The position numbers were made by a program, and so were the translations under genes. From Hydractinia symbiolongicarpus (taxonomy: Eukaryota > Cnidaria > Hydrozoa > Anthoathecata > Hydractiniidae): a stretch of DNA of 64,000 nt. The stretch covers positions 13,121,501 to 13,185,500 of the forward strand of contig NC_079881.1 in assembly GCF_029227915.1 (NCBI RefSeq), read 5' to 3'. This document shows positions 1-14,307 of this stretch, piece by piece (positions within the stretch are counted from its first letter, which is position 1; each line of letters begins with the position of its first letter). The notes under the pieces were generated by a model. It had not been told where the DNA came from. It made no database searches and was given only the letters and a program-made list of their open reading frames with translations.

Positions 1-1350
1 TAATAAAGAGACTACGCGTAAACTACGTGGTTCCACGTGCCCAGACAAGTGGTCATCGGTCTATTCCTTTCAATCTTAATAGACTACCGAGTATTTAGAC
101 GTTTTCCTGTGTGTCAGGCTCTAAGAACGCTGCTAACTACGTGAACATGCCTTTAAAGCGTTTAATATGAACATTTACGGGCTAATAATGAGACTACACG
201 TGATGCACGTGGTTCCACGAGCCCAGACAAGTGGCGATCCGTCTATTCCTATCAATCTCAATGGAATACGATGTATTAAGTAGATCTCCTGGGCTTCAGG
301 CTCTAAGAACGCTGCAATCTACGTGGACATGCCTTTAAAGTGTGTAATATGGTCTTTTACGCCCTAATAAGCAGACTGAACGTGAACCACGTGATACCAC
401 AAGCCCACACAAGTGATCATTAGTCTATTCCTTTCAATCTCTATGAACTTCGATGTATTAAATCGTTTTCTTAAGTGCCAGGCTCTAAGAACGCTGCTAA
501 CTATGTGGACAGTCCTTTAAAACGTGTAATATGGCCTTATACGGCCTAATATGAAGTCTACACGTGAACCACGTGGTTCCACGACCCTAAACAAGTGGCA
601 ATTGCTCTATTCCTTTCAATCTTAATACTAATTCAACGGACTTCAAACCATTGAGTCGTTTTCTTGACCGCGAGTCTCTCAGAATGCTGCTAACTACGTG
701 CACAGGCCTTCCAAGTCTCTAATATGACCACTTACGGCCTAATACTGATTGCACACGTAAATCGCGTGATTCCGCGAGCCCAGACAAGTGGTCATCGGTC
801 TATTCCTTTCAATCTCAATGGACTAGGATGTATTAAGTTGTTTTCCTGGCAGTCAGGCCTTAAGAACGCTGCTAACTATGTGGACAGACCTTTATAACGT
901 GTAATATGGCTTTTTACGGCCTATTAAGGAGATAAAACGTAAACTACGTGTTTCCAGGTGCCCAGACAAGTGGCCATTGCTCTATTCCTTTCAATCTTAA
1001 TAAACTGCCGTGTATTAAGTCGTTTTCCTGTGTGTCAGGCTCTAAGAACGCTACTAACTACGTAGACTTGCCTTTAAAGCGCTTAATATGGCCTTTTACA
1101 GCCTAATAAAGAGACTACACGTGAACCACGTGGTTCCACGAGTCCAGACAAATCATTATCGGTCTATTCCTTTCAATGTCAATGAACTTCGATGTATTGA
1201 GTCGTTCTTCTTAGCGCCAGGCTCTAAGAACGCTGTAGCTACAAGCCTTTAAAACGTGTAGTAAGGCCCATTGCAGCCTGACATTGAGAATATACGTAAA
1301 TCACGTGATTCCACGAGTCCAGACAAGTGGCCATCGGTCTATTCCTTTCA

Positions 1351-2220
1351 ATCTTAATAGACTGGCGTGTATTAAGTTGTTTTCTTGAAGACCAGGCTTC
1401 AAGAACGCGGCTAACTATGTGAACAGGCCATTAAAACGTGTAATATGGCCTTTTACGGCCTAATAAGGAGTCTACACTTGAACCACGTGGTTCCACGAGT
1501 CCAGACAAGTGGGCATCGGTCTTTTCCTTTCAATCTTAATAGACTGCCGTGTATTAAGTTGTTTTCCTGTGTGTCAGGCTCTAAGAGCGCTACTAACTAC
1601 GTAGACTTGCCTTTAAAACGTGTAATATGGCCTTTTACGGCGTAATAAGGAGACTACACGTGAACCACGTGGTTCCACGAGTCCAGACAAATGACCATCG
1701 GTCTATTCCTTTCAATCTCAATGGACTAGGATGTATTAAGTTGTTTTCCTGGCCGTGAGGCCTTAAGAACGCTGCAAACTATGTGGACAGGCCTTTATAA
1801 CGTGTAATATGGCCTTTTACGGCCTAATAAGGAGACTACACGTAAACTACGTGTTTCCACGTGCCCAGACAAGTGGCAATTGCTCTATTCCTTTCAATCT
1901 TAATAGACTGCCGTGTATTAAGTTGTTTTCCTGTGTGTCAGGCTCTAAGAGCGCTACTAACTACGTAGACTTGCCTTTAAAGCGCTTAATATGGCATTTT
2001 ACAGCCTAATTAGGAGACTACACGTGAACCACGTGGTTCTGCGAGTCCAAACAAGTGGTCATCGGTCTATTCCTTCCAGTATCAACGGACTTCAAACCAT
2101 TGAGTCGTTTTCTTGACCGCGAGTCTCTCAAAATGCTGCTAACTACGTGCACAGGCCTTCCAAGTCTCTAATATGACGACTTACGGCCTAATACTGATTT
2201 CACACGTAAATCGCGTGGTT
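1351..2220. repeat. Higher-order block R, copy 1
   Basis: This block of about 870 bp is recognised by a monomer with GGCGTGTATTAAGTTGTTTTC then TTGAAGACCAGGC, followed by one with GTGGGCATCGGTCTTTTCC and one with AAATGACCATCGG. It ends in the type with GACGACTTACGGCC and CTGATTTCACACG. The same order returns 7027 bp later (from 8378) and 24139 bp later (from 25490). Confidence 0.8.
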
Positions 2221-3994
2221 CCACGAGCCCAGACAAGTGGTCATCGGTCTATTCCTTTCAATCTCAATGGACTAGGATGTATTAAGTTGTTTTCCTGGCC
2301 GTCAGGCGTTAAGAACGCTGCTAACTATGTGGACAGGCCTTTATAACGTGTAATATGGCCTTTTACGGCCTAATAAGGAGACTAAACGTAAACTACGTGT
2401 TTCCAGGTGCCCAGACAAGTGGCCATTGCTCTATTCCTTTCAATCTTAATAGACTGCCGTGTATTTAGTCGTTTTCCTGTGTGTCAGGCTCTAAGAACGC
2501 TGCTAACTATGTGGACAGTCCTTTAAAACGTGTAATATGGCCTTATACGGCCTAATATGAAGTCTACACGTGAACCACGTGATTCCACGAGTCCAGACAA
2601 GTGATCATCGGTCTATTCCTTTCAATCTCAATGAAATTCGATGTATTAAGTCGTTCTTCTCAGCGCCAGGCTCTAAGAACGCTGCTAACTACGTAGACTT
2701 GCCTTTAAAGCGCTTAATTTGCCCTTTTACAGCCTGATAAGGAGACTGCACCTAAACCACGTGGTTCTACGAGCCCATACAAGTTTTCATCGGTCTATTC
2801 CTTTCAGTCTCAACGGACTTCAAACCATTGAGTCGTTTTCTTGACCGCGAGTGTCTCAAAATGCTGCTAACTACGTGCACAGGCCTTCCAAGTCTCTAAT
2901 ATGACCACTTACGGCCTAATGCTGATTGCACACGTAAATCGCGTGATTCCACGAGCCCAGACAAGTGGTCATCGGTCTATTCCTTTCAATCTCAATGGAC
3001 TAGGATGTATTAAGTTGTTTTCCTGGCCGTCAGGCCTTAAGAACGCTGCTAACTATGTGGACAGGCCTTTATAACGTGTAATATGGCCTTTTACGGCCTA
3101 ATAAGGAGACTACACGTAAACTACGTGTTTCCACGTGCCCAGACAAGTGACAATTGCCCTATTCCTTTTAATCTTACTAGACTGCCGTGTATTAAGTCGT
3201 TTTCCTGTGTGTCAGGCTCTAAGAACACTACTAACTATGTAGACTTGCCTTTAAAGCGCTTAATATGGCATTTTACAGCCTATTAAGGAGACTACACCTG
3301 AACCACGCGGTTCCACGAGTCCAGACAAGTCATTATCGGTCTATTCCTTTCAATCTTAATAGACTACCGTGTATTAAGTCGTTTTCCTGTGTGTCAGGCT
3401 CTAAGAACGCTGCTAACTACGTGAACATGCCTTTAAAGCGTTTAATATGGCCTTATACGGCCTAATAAGGTGACTACACGTGAACCACGTGGTTCCGCGA
3501 GTCCAGACAAGTGGTCATTGGTCTATTCCTTTCAATCTTAAAAGACTGGCGTGTATTAAGTTGCTTTCCTGAGCGCCAGGCCCTAAGAACGCTGTAACTA
3601 CGTGGACATGCCTTTAAAGCGTTTAATATGGCCTTTTACTGCCTAATAAGGAGACTACACGTAAACTACGTGGTTCCACGTGCCCAGACAAGTGGTCATA
3701 GGTCTATTCCTTTCAATCTTAATAGACTGCCGTGTATTAAGTCGTTTTCTTAAGCGCCAGGCTCTAAGAACGCAGCTAACTACCAGCACAGGTCTTTAAA
3801 GCGTGTACTAAGGCCTATTGCAGCCTGATATGGAGACTATACGTAAATCACGTGATTCCACGAGGCCATACAAGTTTTCATCGGTCTATTCCTTTTAATC
3901 TTAAAAGACTGGCGTGTATTAAGTTGCTTTCCTGAGCGCCAGGCTCTAAGAACGCTGTAACTACGTGGACATGCCTTTAAAGCGTTTAATATGG

Positions 3995-5640
3995 TCATCG
4001 GTCTATTCCTTCCAGTCTCAACGGACTTCAAAGCAATGAGTCGTTTTCTTGACCGGGAGCCTCTCAGAATGCTGCTAACTACGTGCACAGTCCTTCCAAG
4101 TCTGTAATATGACCACTTACGGCCTAATACGGATTGCACACGTAAATCGCGTGGTTTCACGAGCCCAGACAAGTGGTCATCGGTCTATTCCCCTCATTCT
4201 CAATGGATTACGATGTATTAAGTCGTTCTTCTGAGCGCCTGGCTCTAAGAACGCTGCTAACTATATGTGGACAGTTCTTTAAAACGTGTAATATGGCATT
4301 TTACGGCCTAATAAGGAGAATACACGTAAACTACGTGGTTCCACGTGCCCAGACAAGTGGTCATTGGTCTATTCCTTTCAATCTCAATAGACTGCCGTGT
4401 ATTAAGTCGTTTTCCTGTGTGTCAGGCTCTAAGAACGCTACTAACTATGTAGACTTGCCTTTAAAGCGCTTAATATGGCCTTTTACAGCCTAATAAGGAG
4501 ACTACACGTGAACCACGTGGTTCCACGAGACCAGACAAGTCATTATCGGTCTATTCCTTTCAATGTCAATGAACTTCGACGTATTGAGTCGTTCTTCTTA
4601 GCGCCAGGCTCTAAGAACGCTGCTAACTACGTGAACATGCCTTTAAAGCGTTTAATATGGACATTTACGGGCTAATAATGAGACTACACGTGATGCACGT
4701 GGTTCCACGAGCCCAGACAAGTGGCGATCCGTCAATTGCTATTAATCTCAATGGAATACGATGTATTAAGTAGATCTCCTGGGCTTCAGGCCTTAAGAAC
4801 GCTGCTAACTATGTGGACAGACCTTTATAACGTGTAATATGGCCTTTTACGGCCTATTAAGGAGACTAAACGTAAACTACGTGTTTCCAGGTGCCCAGAC
4901 AAGTGGCCATTGCTCTATTCCTTTCAATCTTAATAGACTGCCGTGTATTAAGTTGTTTTTCTGTGTGTCAGGCTCTAAGAACGCTACTAACTACGTAGAC
5001 TTGCCTTTAAAGCGCTTAATATGGCCTTTTACAGCCTAATAAAGAGACTACACGTGAACCACGTGGTTCCACGAGTCCAGACAAATCATTATCGGTCTAT
5101 TCCTTTCAATGTCAATGAACTTCGATGTATTGAGTCGTTCTTCTTAGCGCCAGGCTCTAAGAACGCTGTAGCTACAGGCCTTTAAAACGTGTAGTAAGGC
5201 CCATTGCAGCCTGACATGGAGAATATACGTAAATCACGTGATTCCACGAGTCCAGACAAGTGGCCATCGGTCTATTCCTTCCAGTCTCAACGGACTTCAA
5301 ACCATTGAGTCGTTTTCTTGACCGCGAGTCTCTCAAAATGCTGCTAACTACGTGCACAGGCCTTCCAAGTCTCTAATATGACGACTTACGGCCTAATACT
5401 GATTGCACACGTAAATCGCGTGGTTCCACGAGCCCAGACAAGTGGTCATTGCTCTATTCCTTTCAATCTTAATAGACTGCCGTGTATTAAGTCGTTTTTC
5501 TGTGTGTCAGGCTCTAAGAGCGCTACTAACTACGTAGACTTGCCTTTAAAGCGCTTAATATGGCATTTTACAGCCTAATTAGGAGACTACACTGGAACCA
5601 CGTGGTTCTGCGAGTCCAAACAAGTGGCCATCGGTCTATT
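3995..5640. repeat. Higher-order block P, copy 1
   Basis: Nine-monomer block of about 1.65 kb. It begins with the monomer carrying CAAAGCAATGAGTCG and GACCGGGAGCC. It passes through one with a 2-bp insertion in TAACTATATGTGGACAG and one with GGCGATCCGTCAATT, and ends near AGCCTAATTAGGAGAC. The same sequence and order recur at offsets of 19842 bp (23837-25482) and about 28968 bp (32963-34607). A partial copy covers about 18010-18700, and the first two monomers recur at about 7986-8290. After this copy the following R block has lost about two monomers compared with the one after copy 2. Confidence 0.8.
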
Positions 5641-6105
5641 CCTTTCAATCTTAATAGACTGGCGTGTATTAAGTTGTTTTCTTGAAGACCAGGCTTTAAG
5701 AACGCGGCTAACTATGTGAACAGGCCATTAAAACGTGTAATATGGCCTTTTACGGCCTAATAAGGAGTCTACACTTGAACCACGTGGTTCCACGAGTCCA
5801 GACAAATGACCATCGGTCTATTCCTTTCAATCTCAATGGACTAGGATGTATTAAGTTGTTTTCCTGGCCGTCAGGCCTTAAGAACGCTGCTAACTATGTG
5901 GACAGGCCTTTATAACGTGTAATATGGCCTTTTACGGCCTAATAAGGAGACTACACGTAAACTACGTGTTTCCACGTGCCCAGACAAGTGGCAATTGCTC
6001 TATTCCTTTCAATCTTAATAGACTGCCGTGTATTAAGTTGTTTTCCTGTGTGTCAGGCTCTAAGAGCGCTACTAACTACGTAGACTTGCCTTTAAAGCGC
6101 TTAAT

Positions 6106-7690
6106 ATGGCATTTTACAGCCAAATAAGGAGACTACACCTGAACCACGCGGTTCCACGAGTCCAGACAAGTCATTATTGGTCTATTCCTTTTAATGTCAT
6201 TGAGCTTCGATGTATTGAGTCGTTCTTCTTAGCGCCAGGCACTAAGAACGCTGCTAACTACGTGAACATGCCTTCAAAGCGTTTAATATGGACATTTACG
6301 GGCTAATAATGAGACTACACGTGATGCACGTGGTTCCACGAGCCCAGACATGTGGCGATCCGTCTATTCCTATTAATCTCAATGGAATACGATGTATTAA
6401 GTAGATCTCCTGGGCTTCAGGCTCTAAGAACGCTGCTAACTACGTGGACATGCCTTTAAAGTGTGTAATATGGCCTTATACGGCGTAATAAGGAGACTAC
6501 ACGTGAACCACGTGGTTCCACGAGTCCAGACAAGTGACCATCGGTCTATTCCTTTCAATCTCAATGGACTAAGATGTATTAAGTTGTTTTCCTGGTCGTC
6601 AGGCCTTAAGAACGCTGCTAACTATGTGGACAGGCCTTTATAACGTGTAATATGGCCTTTTACGGCCTATTAAGGAGACTAAACGTAAACTACGTGTTTC
6701 CAGGTGCCCAGACAAGTGGCCATTGCTCTATTCCTTTCAATCTTAATAGACTGCCGTGTATTAAATCGTTTTTCTGTGTGTCAGGCTCTAAGAACGCTAC
6801 TAACTACGTAGACTTGCCTTTAAAGCGCTTAATATGGCCTTTTACAGCCTAATAAAGAGACTACACCTGAACCACGCGGTTCCACGAGTCCAGACAAGTC
6901 ATTATCGGTCTATTCCTTTCAATCTTAATAGACTACCGTGTATTAAGTCGTTTTCCTGTGTGTCAGGCTCTAAGAACGCTGCTAACTACGTGAACATGCC
7001 TTTAAAGCGTTTAATATGGCCTTATACGGCCTAATAAGGTGACTACACGTGAACCACGTGGTTCCGCGAGTCCAGACAAGTGGTCATTGGTCTATTCCTT
7101 TCAAACTTAATAGACTGGCGTGTATTAAGTTGCTTTCCTGAGCGCCAGGCCCTAAGAACGCTGTAACTACGTGGACATGCCTTTAAAGCGTTTAATATGG
7201 CCTTATACGGCCTAATAAGGTGACTACACGTGAACCACGTGGTTCCGCGAGTCCAGACAAGTGACCATCGGTCTATTCCTTTCAATCTCAATGGACTAAG
7301 ATGTATTAAGTTGTTTTCCTGGTCGTCAGGCCTTAAGAACGCTGCTAACTATGTGGACAATCCTTAAAAACGTGTAATATGGTCTTTTACTACCTAATAA
7401 GGAGACTACACGTAAACTACGTGGTTCCACGTGCCCAGACAAGTGGTCATCGGTCTATTCCTTTCAATCTTAATAGACTGCCGTGTATTAAGTCGTTTTC
7501 TTAAGCGCCAGGCTCTAAGAACGCAGCTAACTACCAGCACAGGTCTTTAAAGCGTGTACTAAGGCCTATTGCAGCCTGATATGGAGACTATACGTAAATC
7601 ACGTGATTCCACGAGGCCATACAAGTTTTCATCGGTCTATTCCTTTTAATCTTAAAAGACTGGCGTGTATTAAGTTGCTTTCCTGAGCGC
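6106..7690. repeat. Higher-order block Q, copy 1
   Basis: Block of about 1.6 kb. It opens with the monomer carrying CAAGTCATTATTGGTC and GCGCCAGGCACTAAG, then the GGCGATCCG monomer with CAGACATGTGG, then one starting TATGGCCTTATACGGCG. It closes with two monomers with GCTTTCCTGAGCGCCAGGC. Five other long copies start near 14308, 16308, 19029, 21950 and 31077. In this copy the fourth monomer (about 6652) is a different subtype, with CTATTAAGGAGACTAAACG, from the one at that position in the others, suggesting gene-conversion-like replacement. Confidence 0.75.
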
Positions 7691-8377
7691 CAGGCTCTAA
7701 GAACGCTGTAACTACGTGGACATGCCTTTAAAGCGTTTAATATGGCCTTATACGGCCTAATAAGGTGACTACACGTAAACCACGTGGTCCCGCTAGTCCA
7801 GACAAGTGGTCATTGGTCTATTCCTTTCAATCTTAATAGACTGCCGTGTATTAAGTCGTTTTTCTGTGTGTCAGGCTCTAAGAACGCTACTAACTATGTA
7901 GACTTGCCTTTAAAGCGCTTAATATGGCCTTTTACAGCCTAATAAGAAGTCTACACGTGAACCACGTGGTTCCACGAGTCCAGACAAGTGGTCATCGGTC
8001 TATTCCTTCCAGTCTCAACGGACTTCAAAGCAATGAGTCGTTTTCTTGACCGGGAGCCTCTCAGAATGCTGCTAACTACGTGCACAGTCCTTCCAAGTCT
8101 GTAATATGACCACTTACGGCCTAATACGGATTGCACACGTAAATCGCGTGGTTTCACGAGCCCAGACAAGTGGTCATCGGTCTATTCCCCTTATTCTCAA
8201 TGGATTACGATGTATTAAGTCGTTCTTCTGAGCGCCTGGCTCTACGAACGCTGCTAACTATATGTGGACAGTTCTTTAAAGCGCTTAATATGGCATTTTA
8301 CAGCCTAATTAGGAGACTACAGGGGAACCACGTGGTTCTGCGAGTCCAAACAAGTGGCCATCGGTCTATTCCTTTCA

Positions 8378-9247
8378 ATCTTAATAGACTGGCGTGTATT
8401 AAGTTGTTTTCTTGAAGACCAGGCTTTAAGAACGCGGCTAACTATGTGAACAGGCCATTAAAACGTGTAATATGGCCTTTTACGGCCTAATAAGGAGTCT
8501 ACACTTGAACCACGTGGTTCCACGAGTCCAGACAAGTGGGCATCGGTCTTTTCCTTTCAATCTTAATAGACTGCCGTGTATTAAGTTGTTTTCCTGTGTG
8601 TCAGGCTCTAAGAGCGCTACTAACTATGTAGACTTGCCTTTAAAACGTGTAATATGGCCTTTTACGGCGTAATAAGGAGACTACACGTGAACCACGTGGT
8701 TCCACGAGTCCAGACAAATGACCATCGGTCTATTCCTTTCAATCTCAATGGACTAGGATGTATTAAGTTGTTTTCCTGGCCGTCAGGCCTTAAGAACGCT
8801 GCTAACTATGTGGACAGGCCTTTATAACGTGTAATATGGCCTTTTACGGCCTAATAAGGAGACTACACGTAAACTACGTGTTTCCACGTGCCCAGACAAG
8901 TGGCAATTGCTCTATTCCTTTCAACCTTAATAGACTGCCGTGTATTAAGTTGTTTTCCTGTGTGTCAGGCTCTAAGAGCGCTACTAACTACGTAGACTTG
9001 CCTTTAAAGCGCTTAATATGGCATTCTACAGCCTAATTAGGAGACTACACGTGAACCACGTGGTTCTGCGAGTCCAAACAAGTGGTCATCGGTCTATTCC
9101 TTCCAGTATCAACGGACTTCAAACCATTGAGTCGTTTTCTTGACCGCGAGTCTCTCAAAATGCTGCTAACTACGTGCACAGGCCTTCCAAGTCTCTAATA
9201 TGACGACTTACGGCCTAATACTGATTTCACACGTAAATCGCGTGGTT
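8378..9247. repeat. Higher-order block R, copy 2
   Basis: Copy of the R block 7027 bp downstream of copy 1, in the same monomer order. Part of it (the GGCGTGTATTAAGTTG and GGCATCGGTCTTTTCC monomers) is repeated again 1274 bp later, exactly seven monomer lengths, at about 9650-10130. This indicates a local unequal exchange. Confidence 0.75.
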
Positions 9248-11556
9248 CCACGAGCCCAGACAAGTGGCCATCGGTCTATTCCTTCCAGTCTCAACGGACT
9301 TCAAACCATTGAGTCGTTTTCTTGACCGCGAGTCTCTCAAAATGCTGCTAACTACGTGCACAGGCCTTCCAAGTCTCTAATATGACGACTTACGGCCTAA
9401 TACTGATTGCACACGTAAATCGCGTGGTTCCACGAGCCCAGACAAGTGGTCATTGCTCTATTCCTTTCAATCTTAATAGACTGCCGTGTATTAAGTCGTT
9501 TTTCTGTGTGTCAGGCTCTAAGAGCGCTACTAACTACGTAGACTTGCCTTTAAAGCGCTTAATATGGCATTTTACAGCCTAATTAGGAGACTACAGGGGA
9601 ACCACGTGGTTCTGCGAGTCCAAACAAGTGGCCATCGGTCTATTCCTTTCAATCTTAATAGACTGGCGTGTATTAAGTTGTTTTCTTAAAGACCAGGCTT
9701 TAAGAACGCGGCTAACTATGTGAACAGGCCATTAAAACGTGTAATATGGCCTTTTACGGCCTAATAAGGAGTCTACACTTGAACTACGTGGTTCCACGAG
9801 TCCAGACAAGTCGGCATCGGTCTTTTCCTTTCAATCTTAATAGACTGCCGTGTATTAAGTTGTTTTCCTGTGTGTCAGGCTCTAAGAGCGCTACTAACTA
9901 CGTAGACTTGCCTTTAAAACGTGTAATATGGCCTTTTACGGCGTAATAAGGAGACTACACGTGAACCACGTGGTTCCACGAGTCCAGACAAATGACCATC
10001 GGTCTATTCCTTTCAATCTCAATGGACTAGGATGTATTAAGTTGTTTTCCTGGCCGTCAGGCCTTAAGAACGCTGCTAACTATGTGGACAGGCCTTTATA
10101 ACGTGTAATATGGCCTTTTACGGCCTAATAAGGAGACTACACGTAAGCTACGTGTTTCCACGTGCCCAGACAAGTGGTCATCGGTCTATTCCTTTCAATC
10201 TCAATGGACTAGGATGTATTAAGTTGTTTTCCTGGCCGTCAGGCCTCAAGAACGCTGCTAACTATGTGGACAGGCCTTTATAACGTGTAATATGGCCTTT
10301 TACGGCCTAATAAGGAGACTACACGTAAACTACGTGTTTCCATGAGCCCAGACAAGTGGCAATTGCTCTATTCCTTTTAATCTTACTAGTCTGCCGTGTA
10401 TTAAGGCGTTTTCCTGTGTGTCAGGCTCTAAGAACACTACTAACTACGTAGACTTGCCTTTAAAGCGCTTAATATGGCATTTTACAGCCAAATAAGGAGA
10501 CTACACCTGAACCACGCGGTTCCACGAGTCCAGACAAGTCATTATTGGTCTATTCCTTTTAATGTCATTGAACTTCGATGTATTGAGTCGTTCTTCTTAG
10601 CGCCAGGCACTAAGAACGCTGCTAACTACGTGAACATGCCTTTAAAGCGTTTAATATGGACATTTACGGGCTAATAATGAGACTACACGTGAACCACGTG
10701 GTTCTGCGAGTCCAAACAAGTGGTCATCGGTCTATTCCTTCCAGTCTCAACGGACTTCAAACCATTGAGTCGTTTTCTTGACCGCAAGTCTCTCAAAATG
10801 CTGCTAACTACGTGCACAGGCCTTCCAAGTCTCTAATATGGCGACTTACGGCCTAATACTGATTTCACACGTAAATCGCGTGGTTCCACGAGCCCAGACA
10901 AGTGGTTATCGGTCTATTCCTTTCAATCTCAATGGACTAAGATGTATTAAGTTGTTTTCCTGGCCGTCAGGCCTTAAGAACGCTGCTAACTATGTGGACA
11001 GGCCTTTATAACGTGTAATATGGCCTTTTACGGCCTAATAAGGAGACTACACGTAAACTACGTGTTTCCATGTGCCCAGACAAGTGGCAATTGCTCTATT
11101 CCTTTTAATCTTACTAGACTGCCGTGTATTAAGTCGTTTTCCTGTGTGTCAGGCTCTAAGAACACTACTAACTACGTAGACTTGCCTTTAAAGCGCTTAA
11201 TATGGCATTTTACAGCCTAATAAGGAGACTTCACCTGAACCACGCGGTTCCACCAGTCCAGACAAGTCATTATCGGTCTATTCCTTTCAATCTTAATAGA
11301 CTACCGAGTATTAAGACGTTTTCCTGTGTGTCAGGCTCTAAGAACGCTGCTAACTACGTGAACATGCCTTTAAAGCGTTTAATATGAACATTTACGGGCT
11401 AATAATAAGACTACACGTGATGCACGTGGTTCCACGAGCCCAGACAAGTGGCGATCCGTCTATTCCTATCAATCTCAATGGAATACGATGTATTAAGTAG
11501 ATCTCCTGGGCTTCAGGCTCTAAGAACGCTGCTATCTACGTGGACATGCCTTTAAA

Positions 11557-13560
11557 GCGCTTAATTTGCCCTTTTACAGCCTGATAAGGAGACTGCACCT
11601 AAACCACGTGGTTCCACGAGCCCATACAAGTTTTCATCGGTCTATTCCTTTCAGTCTCAACGGACTTCAAACCATTGAGTCGTTTTCTTGACCGCGAGTG
11701 TCTCAAAATGCTGCTAACTACGTGCACAGGCCTTCCAAGTCTCTAATATGACGACTTACGGCCTAATACTGATTTCACACGTAAATCGCGTGGTTCCACG
11801 AGCCCAGACAAGTGTTCATCGGTCTATTCCTTTCAATCTCAATGGACTAAGATGTATTAAGTTGTTTTCCTGGCCGTCAGGCCTTAAGAACGCTGCTAAC
11901 TATGTGGACAGGCCTTTATAACGTGTAATATGGCCTTTTACGGCCTAATAAGGAGACTAAACGTAAATTACGTGTTTCCAGGTGCCCAGACAAGTGGCCA
12001 TTGCTCTATTCCTTTCAATCTTAATAGACTGCCGTGTATTTAGTCGTTTTCCTGTGTGTCAGGCTCTAAGAACGCTGCTAACTATGTGGACAGTCCTTTA
12101 AAACGTGTAATATGGCCTTATACGGCCTAATATGAAGTCTACACGTGAACCACGTGATTCCACGAGTCCAGACAAGTGATCATCGGTCTATTCCTTTCAA
12201 TCTCAATGAAATTCGATGTATTAAGTCGTTCTTCTCAGCGCCAGGCTCTAAGAACGCTGCTAACTACGTAGACTTGCCTTTAAAGCGCTTAATTTGCCCT
12301 TTTACAGCCTGATAAGAAGACTGCACCTAAACCACGTGGTTCCACGAGCCCATACAAGTTTTCATCGGTCTATTCCTTTCAGTCTCAACGGACTTCAAAC
12401 CATTGAGTCGTTTTCTTGACCGGGAGTCTCTCAAAATGCTGCTAACTACGTGCACAGGCCTTCCAAGTCTCTAATATGACGACTTACGGCCTAATACTGA
12501 TTTCACACGTAAATCGCGTGGTTCCACGAGCCCAGACAAGTGTTCATCGGTCTATTCCTTTCAATCTCAATGGACTAAGATGTATTAAGTTGTTTTCCTG
12601 GCCGTCAGGCCTTAAGAACGCTGCTAACTATGTGGACAGGCCTTTATAACGTGTAATATGGCCTTTTACGGCCTAATAAGGAGACTAAACGTAAACTACG
12701 TGTTTCCAGGTGCCCAGACAAGTGGCCATTGCTCTATTCCTTTCAATCTTAATAGACTGCCGTGTATTTAGTCGTTTTCCTGTGTGTCAGGCTCTAAGAA
12801 CGCTGCTAACTATGTGGACAGTCCTTTAAAACGTGTAATATGGCCTTGTACGGCCTAATATGAAGTCTACACGTGAACCACGTGATTCCACGAGTCCAGA
12901 CAAGTGATCATCGGTCTATTCCTTTCAATCTCAATGAAATTCGATGTATTAAGTCGTTCTTCTCAGCGCCAGGCTCTAAGAACGCTGCTAACTACGTAGA
13001 CTTGCCTTTAAAGCGCTTAATTTGCCCTTTTACAGCCTGATAAGGAGACTGCACCTAAACCACGTGGTTCCACGAGCCCATACAAGTTTTCATCGGTCTA
13101 TTCCTTTCAGTCTCAACGGACTTCAAACCATTGAGTCGTTTTCTTGACCGCGAGTGTCTCAAAATGCTGCTAACTACGTGCACAGGCCTTCCAAGTCTCT
13201 AATATGACGACTTACGGCCTAATACTGATTTCACACGTAAATTGCGTGGTTCCACGAGCCCAGACAAGTGGTCATCGGTCTATTCCTTTCAATCTCAATG
13301 AACTAAGATGTATTAAGTTGTTTTCCTGGCCGTCAGGCCTTAAGAACGCTGCTAACTATGTGGACAGGCCTTTATAACGTGTAATATGGCCTTTTACGGC
13401 CTAATAAGGAGACTAAACGTAAACTACGTGTTTTCAGGTGCCCAGACAAGTGACCATTGCTCTATTCCTTTCAATCTTAATAGACTGCCGTGTATTTAGT
13501 CGTTTTCCTGTGTGTCAGGCTCTAAGAACGCTACTAACTACGTAGACTTGCCTTTAAAGA
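11557..13560. repeat. 728-bp (four-monomer) tandem higher-order repeat
   Basis: The marker AGCGCTTAATTTGCCC occurs at about 11557, 12285 and 13014, spaced by 728-729 bp or four monomers. Between the markers the same four subtypes follow in order: CATACAAGTTTTCATCGG; TGATTTCACACGTAAAT; GACTAAACGTAAA with GTATTTAGTCG; and CTAATATGAAGTCTACACG with CTCAATGAAATTCG. Two units are complete and a third is partial. It changes subtype near 13424, where GTGTTTTCAGGTGCCC appears. A single unit of the same kind sits at about 2380-3060. Confidence 0.85.
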
Positions 13561-14307
13561 GCTTAATATGGCCTTTTATAGCCTAATAAAGAGACTACGC
13601 GTAAACTACGTGGTTCCACGTGCCCAGACAAGTGGTCATCGGTCTATTCTTTTCAATCTTAATAGACTGCCGTGTACTAAGTCGTTTCCTTAAGCTCCAG
13701 GCTCTAAGAACACTGTTAACTACGTGCACAGGTCTTAAAAGCGTGTACTAAGGCCTATTGCGGCCTGATATGGAGACTACACGTGAATCACGTGGCTCCA
13801 CGAGTCCAGACAAGTGGCAATTGCTCTATTCCTTTCAATCTTAATACTAATTCAACGGACTTCAAACCATTGAGTCGTTTTCTTGACCGCGAGTCTCTTA
13901 GCATGCTGCTAACTACGTGCACAGGCCTTCCAAGTCTCTAATATGACCACTTACGGCCTAATGCTGATTGCACACGTAAATCGCGTGATTCCACGAGCCC
14001 AGACAAGTGGTCATCGGTCTATTCCTTTCAATCTCAATGGACTAGGATGTATTAAGTTGTTTTCCTGGCCGTCAGGCCTTGAGAACGCTGCTAACTATGT
14101 GGACAGGCCTTTATAACGTGTAATATGGCCTTTTACGGCCTAATAAGGAGACTACACGTAAACTACGTGTTTCCATGAGCCCAGACAAGTGGCAATTGCT
14201 CTATTCCTTTTAATCTTACTAGACTGCCGTGTATTAAGGCGTTTTCCTGTGTGTCAGGCTCTAAGAACACTACTAACTACGTAGACTTGCCTTTAAAGCG
14301 CTTAATA

